Source: G963665545 sp963665545 (lineage in GTDB: Bacteria > Pseudomonadota > Gammaproteobacteria > Xanthomonadales > SZUA-36). From it: a stretch of 64,000 nt of DNA. This document shows positions 36,929 through 44,986 of the stretch, piece by piece (position 1 is the first letter of the stretch; every line of letters starts with the position of its first letter). The stretch is from positions 1,116,001 through 1,180,000 of the forward strand of contig CAXXKZ010000004.1 of the NCBI GenBank assembly GCA_963665545.2. Reading direction: 5' to 3'. Below the pieces are notes generated by a model, which did no database searches, was not told the origin of the DNA, and saw nothing but the letters and a program-made list of their open reading frames with translations. The position numbers and the translations under genes are program-made.

Positions 36929-38026
36929 ATGAGCAAGGCGACAAAATTCGTTAATAAAGACGGGCCATTCCGCTTTAAAGAAGGCGGCAGCCTGCCCGCC
37001 GTTACGGTAGCCTATGAAACCTGGGGTGAGCTTGCTGCAAACCGCGACAATGCGGTGATGATTCTTACCGGCCTGTCCCCGGACGCCCACGCGGCAAGTT
37101 CGGAATTAGATCCCTCCGAAGGATGGTGGGAACCCATCGTTGGCCCGGGAAGACCCATCGACACCGATCGCCACTTTGTCATATGCGTCAATTCGCTGGG
37201 GAGCTGCAAAGGCTCGACCGGCCCGTCCAGCACCAATCCGGAAACCAGACAACCCTGGCGGCTGGCGTTCCCGGTGTTGACCATCGAGGATATTGCAGCC
37301 GCGGCGCAATTGGTCATCGAGCATTTGGGCATAGAGCGGCTTCAAGCGCTGGTGGGTCCATCCATGGGCGGTATGAGCTGCCTGGCCTGGCTGCAACAAA
37401 ACCCGCTGGGTGCGCGTCATTTTCTGGCCATATCGACGGCAGCAGCGGCGGAACCCTTTGCCATCAGTATTCGTTCGCTGCAACGCGAGGCCATCGTCAC
37501 CGACCCGGCGTGGGCCGAGGGCGGCTATAGCGACGATGAGTGGCCGATCAAGGGCATGCGCATCGCCCGCAAGCTCGGCATGATCTCCTACCGCTCCGCA
37601 GTCGAATGGCGGGATCGCTTTGGCCGCCAGAAGCAGGACAAGTACGAGCCCCGCTTGTTCGGCATGAACTTCGCCATTGAGTCTTATCTGGAGGCGGCGG
37701 CGGATCGCTTTATCGGGCAATTCGACCCGGCCTGTTATCTGTACCTGTCGCGCGTGATGGACTGGTTTGACGCGGCCGAAGGCTTCGACAGTCTTGCCCA
37801 GGCGCTGGCGCCGATAGCGCTTGAATCAAACCTTACGATCGGCGTCTCCACGGATGTGCTCTGGCCTTCGCACCAGCAAATTGCACTGACCGCGGCCCTG
37901 GCGGAAAACGGCGTGCGATCACGCTATCTCGAACTCCCGTCGGTGCAGGGACACGACGCCTTTCTGGTAGACTATGACCGCTTCTGTCCTGCAATAGAGG
38001 CATACTTTACTTCGATTGAAGAGTGA
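36929..38026 (+). CDS. metX: MetX-family O-acyltransferase (homoserine O-acetyl- or serine/homoserine O-succinyltransferase)
   Basis: A 365-residue alpha/beta hydrolase. Nucleophile Ser in LVGPSMGGMSCLAWL, Asp in GVSTDVLWPSHQQ and His in SVQGHDAFLVDYD form the triad. The segment NSLGSCKGSTGPSSTNPETRQPW differs from classic MetX (GGCQGSTGPSS) and resembles the branch that, in Xanthomonas-type bacteria, acts as serine O-succinyltransferase in cysteine synthesis. Substrate choice cannot be decided by eye. The cysteine-dioxygenase-like cupin starts 13 bases after its stop, so a role in sulfur amino acid metabolism is well supported. Confidence 0.88.
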   Translation: MSKATKFVNKDGPFRFKEGGSLPAVTVAYETWGELAANRDNAVMILTGLSPDAHAASSELDPSEGWWEPIVGPGRPIDTDRHFVICVNSLGSCKGSTGPSSTNPETRQPWRLAFPVLTIEDIAAAAQLVIEHLGIERLQALVGPSMGGMSCLAWLQQNPLGARHFLAISTAAAAEPFAISIRSLQREAIVTDPAWAEGGYSDDEWPIKGMRIARKLGMISYRSAVEWRDRFGRQKQDKYEPRLFGMNFAIESYLEAAADRFIGQFDPACYLYLSRVMDWFDAAEGFDSLAQALAPIALESNLTIGVSTDVLWPSHQQIALTAALAENGVRSRYLELPSVQGHDAFLVDYDRFCPAIEAYFTSIEE

Positions 38027-38038
38027 GGGCACACCCCT

Positions 38039-38611
38039 ATGGCGATGGATTTTGAAGGCAAAGAACTGCTCATAGAGCGACTCGACGATGCCGTGCACGG
38101 TGATTGCCCGTTCGAAATCACGACTTGTCTGAGAACGGCCCTGGTGGCGAGTATTGGTGACAAGGACATTCACCTGCCAGATGATATCTATCAGTACAAT
38201 CCTGACCATTATGCACGTCGCGAGCTCCACACCGACCCCCGAACAGGCTATTCGGTGATTGCCATGACCTGGGGTCCTGGCCAGGGCACACCCATACACG
38301 ACCACTGCGGCATGTGGTGCGTTGAAGGAGTCTGGGCGGGTTGCATTGAAGTGGTGTCTTACTCACCCTTACAAAGGCAAGGTGACCGGTTTATGTTCGA
38401 AGATGTCGGCACCATCGTTGCCGGCCGTGGCAGTGCGGGCAGCCTGATTCCACCGCACGAATATCACACCATCCGCAACATCGACCCGACCGACTCGGCG
38501 GTATCCGTGCATATTTATAGCGGCGCCATGATCCGATGCAACATGTTTCATCTGCAGGACGATGGCTGGTATCAGCGCGAGTCCAAGCAACTGCAACTGG
38601 ATGCCGCCTAA
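38039..38611 (+). CDS. Cysteine dioxygenase-family (thiol dioxygenase) cupin
   Basis: A 190-residue cupin of the CDO type I family. The iron ligands are visible in GTPIHDHCGMWCVEGVWAG (two His) and PPHEYHTIRN (third His), the non-heme iron 3-His pattern of cysteine and 3-mercaptopropionate dioxygenases. The enzyme would oxidise a thiol to a sulfinate. It is translationally close to metX (13-base gap) and the product may control cysteine or its degradation products. Which thiol is used is unknown. Confidence 0.86.
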   Translation: MAMDFEGKELLIERLDDAVHGDCPFEITTCLRTALVASIGDKDIHLPDDIYQYNPDHYARRELHTDPRTGYSVIAMTWGPGQGTPIHDHCGMWCVEGVWAGCIEVVSYSPLQRQGDRFMFEDVGTIVAGRGSAGSLIPPHEYHTIRNIDPTDSAVSVHIYSGAMIRCNMFHLQDDGWYQRESKQLQLDAA

Positions 38612-38699
38612 TACGTAAATTCCCCCCAAATGTGCTGGTCCGGACACTGCTGCATCGCTATAATCTGCCCGGTTGATCTGCACACAAATCAGAAACGCT

Positions 38700-38786
38700 G
38701 CCGGAGTGGCGAAATTGGTAGACGCGCTGGATTCAAAATCCAGTTTTGGTAACAAAGTGTCGGTTCGAGTCCGACCTCCGGCACCA
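38700..38786 (+). tRNA. leuX-type tRNA-Leu: tRNA-Leu (anticodon CAA)
   Basis: A class II tRNA that folds into a full cloverleaf with a long variable arm. The acceptor stem is GCCGGAG...CTCCGGC, followed by the encoded ACCA end (38784-38786 CCA). The anticodon stem CTGGA/TCCAG encloses TTCAAAA, anticodon CAA. The T-loop is GGTTCGAGTCC. The sequence just downstream becomes AT-rich and carries an integrase fragment, so this tRNA is a likely integration site. Confidence 0.97.
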
Positions 38787-38839
38787 ATTTGCGATTTATT
38801 ATATTTATAAATCAATAACTTAAAAATTATCAATTCACT

Positions 38840-39151
38840 ATGAATTCACAGGTGCGTTACACTTGTGAGTTACATTTGAGCCCAAGAAACCCCTCTTACA
38901 TCACCCTATCAAGGCACGGAATCTGGTATTTTCAGTTGTGGGTTGCTAAAAACAATCTGCAAAATGAAAAAATAGGACGCCGACTGTTTCGTAAAAGCCT
39001 ACGAACGCACAACAGGCGGCAAGCACTTAGACTTGCGCGAAGGTGGTGGTTGGATATGACCGAAACTGATAACAAGAGAACCAGTGGCCTAGATCAATAT
39101 GCCCTTGATCAAGCACTTGAGCGAGAGAAAGAGTTGTATGGATGTAAATAG
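38840..39151 (+). pseudogene. Tyrosine integrase N-terminal fragment
   Basis: A 103-residue frame whose sequence YITLSRHGIWYFQLWV...RRLFRKSLRTHNRRQALRLARRWW matches the N-terminal arm (DUF6538-like) of phage and island integrases. The catalytic domain with its R-H-R-Y residues is absent: the frame ends in TAG at 39149-39151, after which sequence belongs to the opposite-strand gene. Normal integrases have about 350-450 residues. It lies 54 bases after tRNA-Leu and reads away from it, the usual place for an integrase of a tRNA-integrated element. AT-rich composition unlike the neighbours supports transfer. Confidence 0.75.
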
Positions 39152-40045
39152 GCAGTAAATTGCGTGTTCATACTCCTCAAAATCGTGGGCAATATAGGCA
39201 ATGGAGACGAATTGATCACCCCTGCCGTCCTGGCGAGCCGCTTGATCAGCTTGGTCCATCATCGTTGCCAACATTCTCAACCGCTTGGCACGCTCAGCTT
39301 GTGTCGCGAATCCAATCCTTTTGGCTAATTCGTGGTCAATTGGTTTGGATTCTTGTAAGGCAAACTGTAGCTGAGATGTGGAATCCTCCGAATAGACCAT
39401 CAGACCGTCATCGTCAGATGGATCGCCAGTAATTTCAAAGCTGAATTTGTTTTCCACGTCTTTAGTCCAAACACGTTCCCCACTTTCAATTTCTGGCAAA
39501 TACTTAAAGTCACCGGCGGCGGATATTGAAACTTCGGCGAAATAGCCAGGAGGGTTTTCTCGGACTACGCGGAAATTCTGAGTTGTTCCCTCCGGTGTAA
39601 CGTCATAGCCGATAACAACAAAGCCCTCAACTCTCTCAGTCAGAGCGTTTTCAGGGTAAATTGGGGCGACCTTGATCAGTGGTGTGAGGGGTCGGGATTC
39701 GATTTGTGCTGCTTGAATTGATATTGCGCCCAGCGCGATCGAGATGGAAAACACACCCAAAGCTATCGCCCCAATTTCTGGGATTTGCCATTTACTTGGG
39801 ACGGAAAACGGTGCAGCAGTAAAATCAGAATCTAATTGCCTTTGCTCTCCATGACTATCTGTTTGGAAGACGTGAAATTCCCACTCCACAACTTGCGATG
39901 CAAACGGAAGAATAATTACAGCCAGCATGCCCGCCAAAATCAGACTGTGGCGCTCTGCGGCCGAGAATTTGACCCAACTACCTATCGCCAGAAAAACAGT
40001 GAGAATGATGGTTGATTTGACCAGAAATTCTACGATAAGAAGCAT
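39089..40045 (-). CDS. Short BlaR1/M56-like membrane protein with TonB C-terminal domain, truncated
   Basis: A 318-residue protein. Two N-terminal membrane segments (VEFLVKSTIILTVFLAIGSW and SLILAGMLAVIILPFASQVV) look like the start of M56/BlaR1-type sensors; a third lies near residue 95. The cytoplasmic zinc-peptidase motif HExxH is missing. A TonB C-terminal domain follows (LIKVAPIYPENALTERVEGFVVIGYDVTPEG). The last 20 residues are read from DNA that is antisense to the integrase fragment, so the original end is lost. Its ATG overlaps the TAA of a BlaI-like tail by one base (TAATG), which is the BlaI-BlaR1 operon arrangement. Confidence 0.68.
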   Translation of the reverse strand: MLLIVEFLVKSTIILTVFLAIGSWVKFSAAERHSLILAGMLAVIILPFASQVVEWEFHVFQTDSHGEQRQLDSDFTAAPFSVPSKWQIPEIGAIALGVFSISIALGAISIQAAQIESRPLTPLIKVAPIYPENALTERVEGFVVIGYDVTPEGTTQNFRVVRENPPGYFAEVSISAAGDFKYLPEIESGERVWTKDVENKFSFEITGDPSDDDGLMVYSEDSTSQLQFALQESKPIDHELAKRIGFATQAERAKRLRMLATMMDQADQAARQDGRGDQFVSIAYIAHDFEEYEHAIYCLFTSIQLFLSLKCLIKGILI

Positions 40046-40112
40046 TAGCTTCCGTTCCTGTGCGCTTTTCGTGCTGCCCTGATTTCCTCTTCCAGTTTTG
40101 CAAGCTCCTCAT
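40045..40112 (-). pseudogene. C-terminal tail of a BlaI-like repressor gene
   Basis: The 21 codons reading up to the TAA at 40045-40047 give NEELAKLEEEIRAARKAH and a short end. This is a charged helix like the C-terminus of BlaI/MecI repressors; the intact BlaI at 63241 ends in a comparable helix (INRLRDLLKEL). The rest of the gene is cut off by the edge of the IS21 element at 40113. The overlap with the following BlaR1-like start is the main support. Confidence 0.55.
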
Positions 40113-40181
40113 TGTAAATAGGCACCGAAAATTGACCCACCATCGGCGTCGAATATTGACCCACTTGGAAAGGGTAAAAAG

Positions 40182-40913
40182 TTAGTTTCTGTGCTTGATT
40201 CTCCAGCTGTCATTGCCTGTTTTGATGATGTCGCAATGGTGCGTCACTCGATCGAGCAAGGCGGTGGTCATTTTCTTGTCACCAAAGACCGAAGGCCATT
40301 CGCCGAAGGCCAAATTGGTGGTGATGATGACCGAGGTTCGTTGATACAAATGTGAGAGCAGATGAAAGATGAGCTGGCCCCCGTTCTTTGAGAACGGCAG
40401 ATAGCCGAGCTCATCCAACACCACCAGTTCGGTGTATCGAGCCAGCCGGTTAGCGAGCCAGCCGCCTTTGTCGTTGAGCTTTTCCTGTTCCAGTTGGTTG
40501 GCCAGATCGACCAGGTTGAAGAACTTGGCTCGATAACCTGAGCGTATCGCCTGTGAGGCAATGGCGGTCGCCAGATGTGTTTTGCCGGTGCCGGTGCCGC
40601 CGACAAAGACGATGTTGCGCTGTTGCTCAATAAATTCGCCGGTGTAAAGCGTGCGGATCTGCTGCTCGTCGATGGAGAGTTGCTCAAACTCGAAGCTGTC
40701 GATGTCTTTGGGCACCGGAAAGCGCGCCTGGGTCATGCGATAGCGTATTGATCGCGCCTGGCGTTCACTGACTTCGATCTCGAGCAGTTGCTCAATCACC
40801 ACCTCGGTCATCTGGCGGCGCTTGCGAGCAGCCGCGAGCACCTCATCGTAGGCTTTGGGGATGGCGATAAACTTCAGCGCCTTCATCAGCCCCATGACAT
40901 TATCGCGTGGCAT
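40182..40913 (-). CDS. istB: IS21 helper ATPase IstB
   Basis: A 243-residue AAA+ ATPase with Walker A VFVGGTGTGKTHLATAI and Walker B ELVVLDELGYLPFSKNGG, then SVIITTNLAFGEWPSVFGD. It assists target capture by the IstA transposase. The ATG at 40913 overlaps the istA end (HATR stop), as in other IS21 elements. The frame is intact. Confidence 0.94.
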   Translation of the reverse strand: MPRDNVMGLMKALKFIAIPKAYDEVLAAARKRRQMTEVVIEQLLEIEVSERQARSIRYRMTQARFPVPKDIDSFEFEQLSIDEQQIRTLYTGEFIEQQRNIVFVGGTGTGKTHLATAIASQAIRSGYRAKFFNLVDLANQLEQEKLNDKGGWLANRLARYTELVVLDELGYLPFSKNGGQLIFHLLSHLYQRTSVIITTNLAFGEWPSVFGDKKMTTALLDRVTHHCDIIKTGNDSWRIKHRN

Positions 40914-41403
40914 GGTCAGCGTCCTTCCTGAAGTGATCGTAGCGGCCACAATCGGCCAGCGGCGGTTCTTTGAGTTGCAGGTGCGGCGGGATATCGATGG
41001 GCGCTGCACTGGGTTCCTGATGGGTTCGGACCAGCAGATTGATGATGACATCGCGACTCACCGAACCGCTGCCAAGCGCTTCGTTGCAGGCACTGGCGAC
41101 GGCATCAAGCCCGTAGATCGGCACACAGGCCAGGATATCGACCAGTTGGTGATCCCAGTCCGGGTAGTGTTTTAGCCGGCTCCAGGTACGCTGGATCGAG
41201 TGCGGCAGGTCCCAGTCCTTGAATGGCGCGCCGTTACGCAGTGCACCGGGCTTCTTGCGCAGCACGGGCAGATAATGCCAGGGGTCGAAGATCATCTGAT
41301 CGCGCTGAAATACGCGTGCATGCTCAGCGATACAAGCGCCTTCGTGCATGACGATGATTTTATCGGCGTAGCTGCGCAGTTGGGCTGTTTTACCCGCCGC
41401 CTG
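40900..41403 (-). pseudogene. istA: IstA transposase, C-terminal part
   Basis: This piece continues the IstA protein after the IS256 insertion: QAAGKTAQLRSYADKIIVMHEGACIAEHARVFQ through SVSRDVIINLLVRT to a stop at 40900. Joining it to the upstream piece across one copy of the 9-base target duplication restores the frame exactly (ACQAA + GKTAQL). Confidence 0.85.
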
Positions 41404-42788
41404 GGAGTTATGATCGAATCTGGTGTTTGAGCAGTTGAAAAAAAGCGGCGTATCTGATTGATTTGTTGTTACCAAACTTCAAAGCAACCAAAGGAGATAC
41501 GCCACTATGAACAAGAATAATGTTATTGAACTGGAACGTCGAGCAATCAGTGCCGATCCGTTGACCGAATTGCTCAAAGAAGGCGCCCGGAAGCTGCTCG
41601 CCGAAGCGGTGGAAAGTGAAGTCCAGGAGCTGCTGGCCAAGTATCAGGATTGGCGTACCGAATCAGGTCATGCCGGTGTGGTGCGCAACGGTTACCTGCC
41701 AGAACGTGAGTTGCAGACCGGCCTGGGACCGATCCGGGTGAGAATTCCCAAGGTGCGCTCGAAGACCGGTGAAGCAGTGAGTTTTCAGTCGGTGCTGGTG
41801 CCGCCATATGTGCGCAAGACAGCGACTTTCGAGGCAGCCATTCCGTGGTTGTACCTCAAAGGGGTATCCAGCGGTGAGATGGCTGAGGCGTTGCGGGTAC
41901 TGGTGGGCCCGCAGGCACAGGGTCTGTCGGCCAGCACGGTATCCCGCCTGAAACAGGTATGGGCGGAGGAATATCGAGCGTGGAGCCAGCGTCGCCTGAG
42001 ACAGGACCGGTGGGTGTATGTCTGGGCTGATGGTGTCTACAGTGGGCTGCGGGCGGAGGATGCCAAGCTCTGCGCGCTGGTGATCATTGGTGTCAATGAA
42101 CGCGGCGAAAAACATTTTCTGGCGATTGAGGACGGGGTGCGAGAATCGACTCAGAGTTGGCGTGAGGTGTTGCTGAATCTGAAGTCGCGCGGCATGAGCG
42201 CCCCACAACTGGCGATTGGTGATGGTGCGATGGGTTTTTGGGCGGCGCTGGATGAAATCTTTCCGGCCAGCCGCCAGCAACGCTGCTGGATGCACAAGAC
42301 CATGAATGTACTGAATTGTTTGCCGAAATCCGCACAACCCAAAGCCAAGCAGGCCCTGCACGCCATCTGGCAGGCGGAAACCAAGGATGATGCAAACAAG
42401 GCGTTTGATTTGTTTATTGAGATCTTTGAGGCGAAATACCCGAAAGCGACGAGCTGTTTGCTCAAGGATCGGGATGAACTGTTGGCATTTTATGATTTTC
42501 CGGCCCAACACTGGCAGAGCATCCGGACCAGCAACCCGATTGAATCCACCTTTGCCACCATCCGCCACCGGACCAAAAGATCCAAAGGTTGTCTGACGCG
42601 CAATGGCATGTTGCATATGATGTTCAAATTGAGCCAGTGTGCGGAAAAGAAATGGCGCCGGCTACGCGGCTTTGATTACCTGGCCAAGGTGATTACGGGG
42701 GTGAAATTCAAAGATGGGATCGAGGTAAAAGAGATTGATCAGGTCGCCGCTTGAATCAAATGGCTAAACACCAGATTTGACAATAGCT
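41404..42788 (+). mobile_element. IS256-family insertion sequence inside istA
   Basis: The ends are inverted repeats of about 24 bases (GAGTTATGATCGAATCTGG at the left and, read on the other strand, AGCTATTGTCAAATCTGG at the right, both continuing TGTTTxAGC). The 9-base sequence CGCCGCCTG is duplicated exactly at 41395-41403 and 42789-42797, the target-site duplication length of this family. The element is about 1.4 kb and carries one transposase gene. Confidence 0.93.
41507..42754 (+). CDS. IS256-family (mutator) transposase
   Basis: A 415-residue DDE transposase. Acidic residues appear in VYVWADGVYSGL, LAIGDGAMGFWAALDEIFP and SNPIESTFATIRHRTKRSKGCL; CWMHKTMNVLNCLPK is the usual helical insert. 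An AAGGAG precedes the ATG at 41507. The frame is complete, so the element could still be active. Confidence 0.96.
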   Translation: MNKNNVIELERRAISADPLTELLKEGARKLLAEAVESEVQELLAKYQDWRTESGHAGVVRNGYLPERELQTGLGPIRVRIPKVRSKTGEAVSFQSVLVPPYVRKTATFEAAIPWLYLKGVSSGEMAEALRVLVGPQAQGLSASTVSRLKQVWAEEYRAWSQRRLRQDRWVYVWADGVYSGLRAEDAKLCALVIIGVNERGEKHFLAIEDGVRESTQSWREVLLNLKSRGMSAPQLAIGDGAMGFWAALDEIFPASRQQRCWMHKTMNVLNCLPKSAQPKAKQALHAIWQAETKDDANKAFDLFIEIFEAKYPKATSCLLKDRDELLAFYDFPAQHWQSIRTSNPIESTFATIRHRTKRSKGCLTRNGMLHMMFKLSQCAEKKWRRLRGFDYLAKVITGVKFKDGIEVKEIDQVAA

Positions 42789-43808
42789 CGCCGCCTGGCA
42801 GGCTACACTGTAGCGATTACGGTCAAAACTCACCAGCGAGGTGGTGCTCACCCGTACGGTGCGCTCGGCATAACCATCAAAAGCGCGTGGCAACGATAGT
42901 AGCGATGAGCGCTCGGCCTCAAACACCGACCACACGCTCTGATCCTTGAGTGCCGGGTGCTTCCTCGTCCTGGCCCAGTGCAGGCACTCAGCCCGCAATG
43001 CCTCGTTGAGTTCCAGCAGACTGCGGGCATTGCGTCGCGGGGTGAAGAAGCGCCGGCGCACAGTGCGGACCTGGTTCTCGACCTGGCCCTTCTCCCAGCC
43101 GGCGGCTGGCGTGCAGGCCACCGGCTCAAACAGATAATGGCTCGCCAGTTCCTCGAAACGGCGATTAAAGTCACGCTCCTTACCGCGCAGGATGCGGCAT
43201 ACGGCCGTCTTCATATTGTCGTATATTCCACGCCGGCACACGCCGCCGAAAAACTCAAAAGCGGTGCGGTGGGCATCAAATACCATCTCTTGCGACTCGC
43301 GCAGATACGCCACGGCCAAAAATAACCGGCTGTGGCACAGCCGTATATGCGCCACCTTTACCTCGGTCATGGCACCGCCCAGCAGCATTTTCTCGTGGCT
43401 CCAATCAAACTGAAAGGCTTCGCCGGGATCGAAAACCAGCGGGATATACGTATCGTTCGGGGTGTGCTGATGCTCAGCCCGCCACGCTTTGACAAAGCGC
43501 CGGACGCTGTCGTAAGCGCCCCGATAGCCTGCCACCTGCAGCGCCTCGTATAAACCCTGTGCGGTGCGCCGCTGCTTCACCGGCAGTCTCCGGTCTTGCT
43601 CCAGAAACTCACCGAGCATCTCGACATACGGCCCGAGCTTGGGCCGGTGGACTGACTCACGATGATACTCAAAACGAGTCTTGTCGCTGCGCAATACTTT
43701 GCGTACTGTGTTGCGCGATAAGTTGAAATCTCGCGCGAGCTGGCGAATGGACTTGTTGCCATCTCGCGCCGCTAATCGAATCTTCCTGATCGTCTCCACC
43801 GTCAACAT
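42789..43808 (-). pseudogene. istA: IstA transposase, N-terminal part
   Basis: About 340 residues: an N-terminal helix-turn-helix (KSIRQLARDFNLSRNTVRKVLRSD), the catalytic core with FQFDWSHEKMLLGG (Asp), GIYDNMKTAV (Asp) and WEKGQVENQVR (Glu), then FDRNRYSVACQAA at the IS256 boundary. A few codons run into the IS256 end before a stop at 42756. The catalytic triad is on this piece but the C-terminus is separated, so transposition by this copy is unlikely. Confidence 0.9.
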
Positions 43809-43919
43809 CTCCTCTAAATACTCCCTGGCGCCATAACGCCAGTGAGCATGGTTGAAGGTGGGTCATTTTTCGACGCCGATCACCCCCGTAAGTGGGTCAT
43901 TTTTGCATGCCGATCTACA

Positions 43920-44219
43920 CACCTGGATCAGTACGACCACTTCAAACGCGTTGTCGGTGTAGAACACATCGGACTCGGGCCAGACTTCGTGTTCGGTTGG
44001 GGTCACGACTTTGATCAGGATCATAATTTGTCAATAACCTTTCCACCGGACACGCTGAGCGACCGGGGCCCGATCCAGCTTGTGGAGGACTATGAGGACA
44101 TATCGAAACTGCCCAACGTCGAAGACGGATTGCGCAAACGCGGCTGGAGTCGGGAAGAATTGGACTTGCTCATAGGAGGAAACTGGTTGCGAGTCTATCA
44201 ACAAGTATGGGGGGCCTAA
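43920..44219 (+). pseudogene. C-terminal fragment of an M19 (renal-type) dipeptidase
   Basis: The last 99 codons of a membrane/renal dipeptidase: HFKRVVGVEHIGLGPDFVFG, then EDISKLPNVEDGLRKRGWSREELDLLIGGNWLRVYQQVWG. The zinc-binding N-terminal part is missing; the fragment begins exactly where the IS21 right end stops. The open frame continues backwards into the IS but that part is not protein-like. Confidence 0.8.
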
Positions 44220-44266
44220 GCTCTCTTCTCCACTTAAGTTTTTTGCGATTCTCTCCAACTACACGA

Positions 44267-44986
44267 TCAAAACCAGGCGCGAAGTCCGACCACCAATTGA
44301 AAATCGGAGGTGCTTAGTCCGTCATCACGGGCATAATTAGCGGTGCTGCCGAATTTCTTCTCCCAATTGATTCCAATATAGGGCGCAAATTCACGGCGAA
44401 TTTCATAACGCAGACGCAAGCCCAGTTCAGTATCTGCAAGGCCGGAGCCAATTCGCAGTGCCGGATCATCTTCGCTATAGGCATTAATTTCTAATTCGGG
44501 TGTAAGAATAAGTTGCTGGGTAAACAGGATTTCATATTGTGCTTCCAGCCGTGCTGCCATCCGGCCAGAACTGCCGATAAACAGTGCAGCATCAACCTCG
44601 AAGAAGTATGGCGCCAGCCCCTGGATCCCGATCACGGCCCAGTCACGATGGGGATTAGGCTCTACATCAGTCCGCCAACCGGCCTGGACTTCCCAATAGG
44701 CCGCTATCGAATGGCTGAAAAGGAACTGCAATTCAGCATCATCGACGTTGCCGCCTTCCATCTCTCCGTCGGTTTTCCACCAGAATTTATTCAGGTCCTT
44801 ACCTATCCAGCCTTGAGCGTCCCATACCAACAAGTCATCGTCTTCAGCAACGCGCCATTCGAACTGGTCAGCAAAGATCGCGAACAACGTCGGGTCATCC
44901 TCCATTTCACCACCAAACAGCGGTGCAACCGCTGGCAGGGTCAGCGCCAACAGTAATTTTCCAATGATTTGCTTTTGCCGCTTCAT
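44267..44986 (-). CDS. copB: Copper resistance outer membrane protein CopB
   Basis: A 239-residue beta-barrel protein of the CopB/PcoB family. After a signal peptide (LLLALTLPAVAPLFGG) come amphipathic strands with the family patterns WDAQGWIGKDLNKFWWKTDGE, SHSIAAYWEVQAGWRTD, GLAPYFFEVDAALFIGSSG and LRYEIRREFAPYIGINWEKKFG, ending in an aromatic residue (AWF) as outer membrane proteins do. The Met-rich N-terminal segment seen in some CopB proteins is short here. Its ATG overlaps the copA stop (ATGA). Confidence 0.93.
   Translation of the reverse strand: MKRQKQIIGKLLLALTLPAVAPLFGGEMEDDPTLFAIFADQFEWRVAEDDDLLVWDAQGWIGKDLNKFWWKTDGEMEGGNVDDAELQFLFSHSIAAYWEVQAGWRTDVEPNPHRDWAVIGIQGLAPYFFEVDAALFIGSSGRMAARLEAQYEILFTQQLILTPELEINAYSEDDPALRIGSGLADTELGLRLRYEIRREFAPYIGINWEKKFGSTANYARDDGLSTSDFQLVVGLRAWF

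Larger units (their letters stand above)
40113..43919 (-). mobile_element. IS21-family insertion sequence carrying an internal IS256 insertion
   Basis: istA and istB lie on the minus strand. The ends are related inverted sequences: the left end runs TGTAAATAGGCACCG...TGACCCAC and the right end, read on the other strand, TGTAGATCGGCATGC...TGACCCAC. Both carry a second internal repeat with TCGGCGTCGAA and TGACCCAC, the multiple terminal repeats usual for IS21. Without the IS256 insert the element is about 2.4 kb, the normal size. No target-site duplication is seen at the proposed ends. Confidence 0.85.
38787..44219. other. Degraded integrated region next to tRNA-Leu
   Basis: Immediately after the tRNA the base composition drops and the gene content changes to fragments: an integrase N-terminus, a truncated BlaR1/TonB-like gene with the tail of a BlaI gene, nested insertion sequences, and the end of a dipeptidase gene. 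This is what remains of an integrated element and later insertions. I found no copy of the tRNA 3' end to mark the other boundary, so the right limit is a working limit. Confidence 0.6.

Noticed and set aside
40113..43919. Complete reassignment of TAG to explain broken genes elsewhere
   Set aside because: Transposase and core genes in the window use TAG as a regular stop or have none inside, so a general reassignment is not supported.
43842..43919. N-terminal extension of the dipeptidase fragment
   Set aside because: This part of the open frame is the IS21 terminal repeat, not protein-coding dipeptidase sequence.
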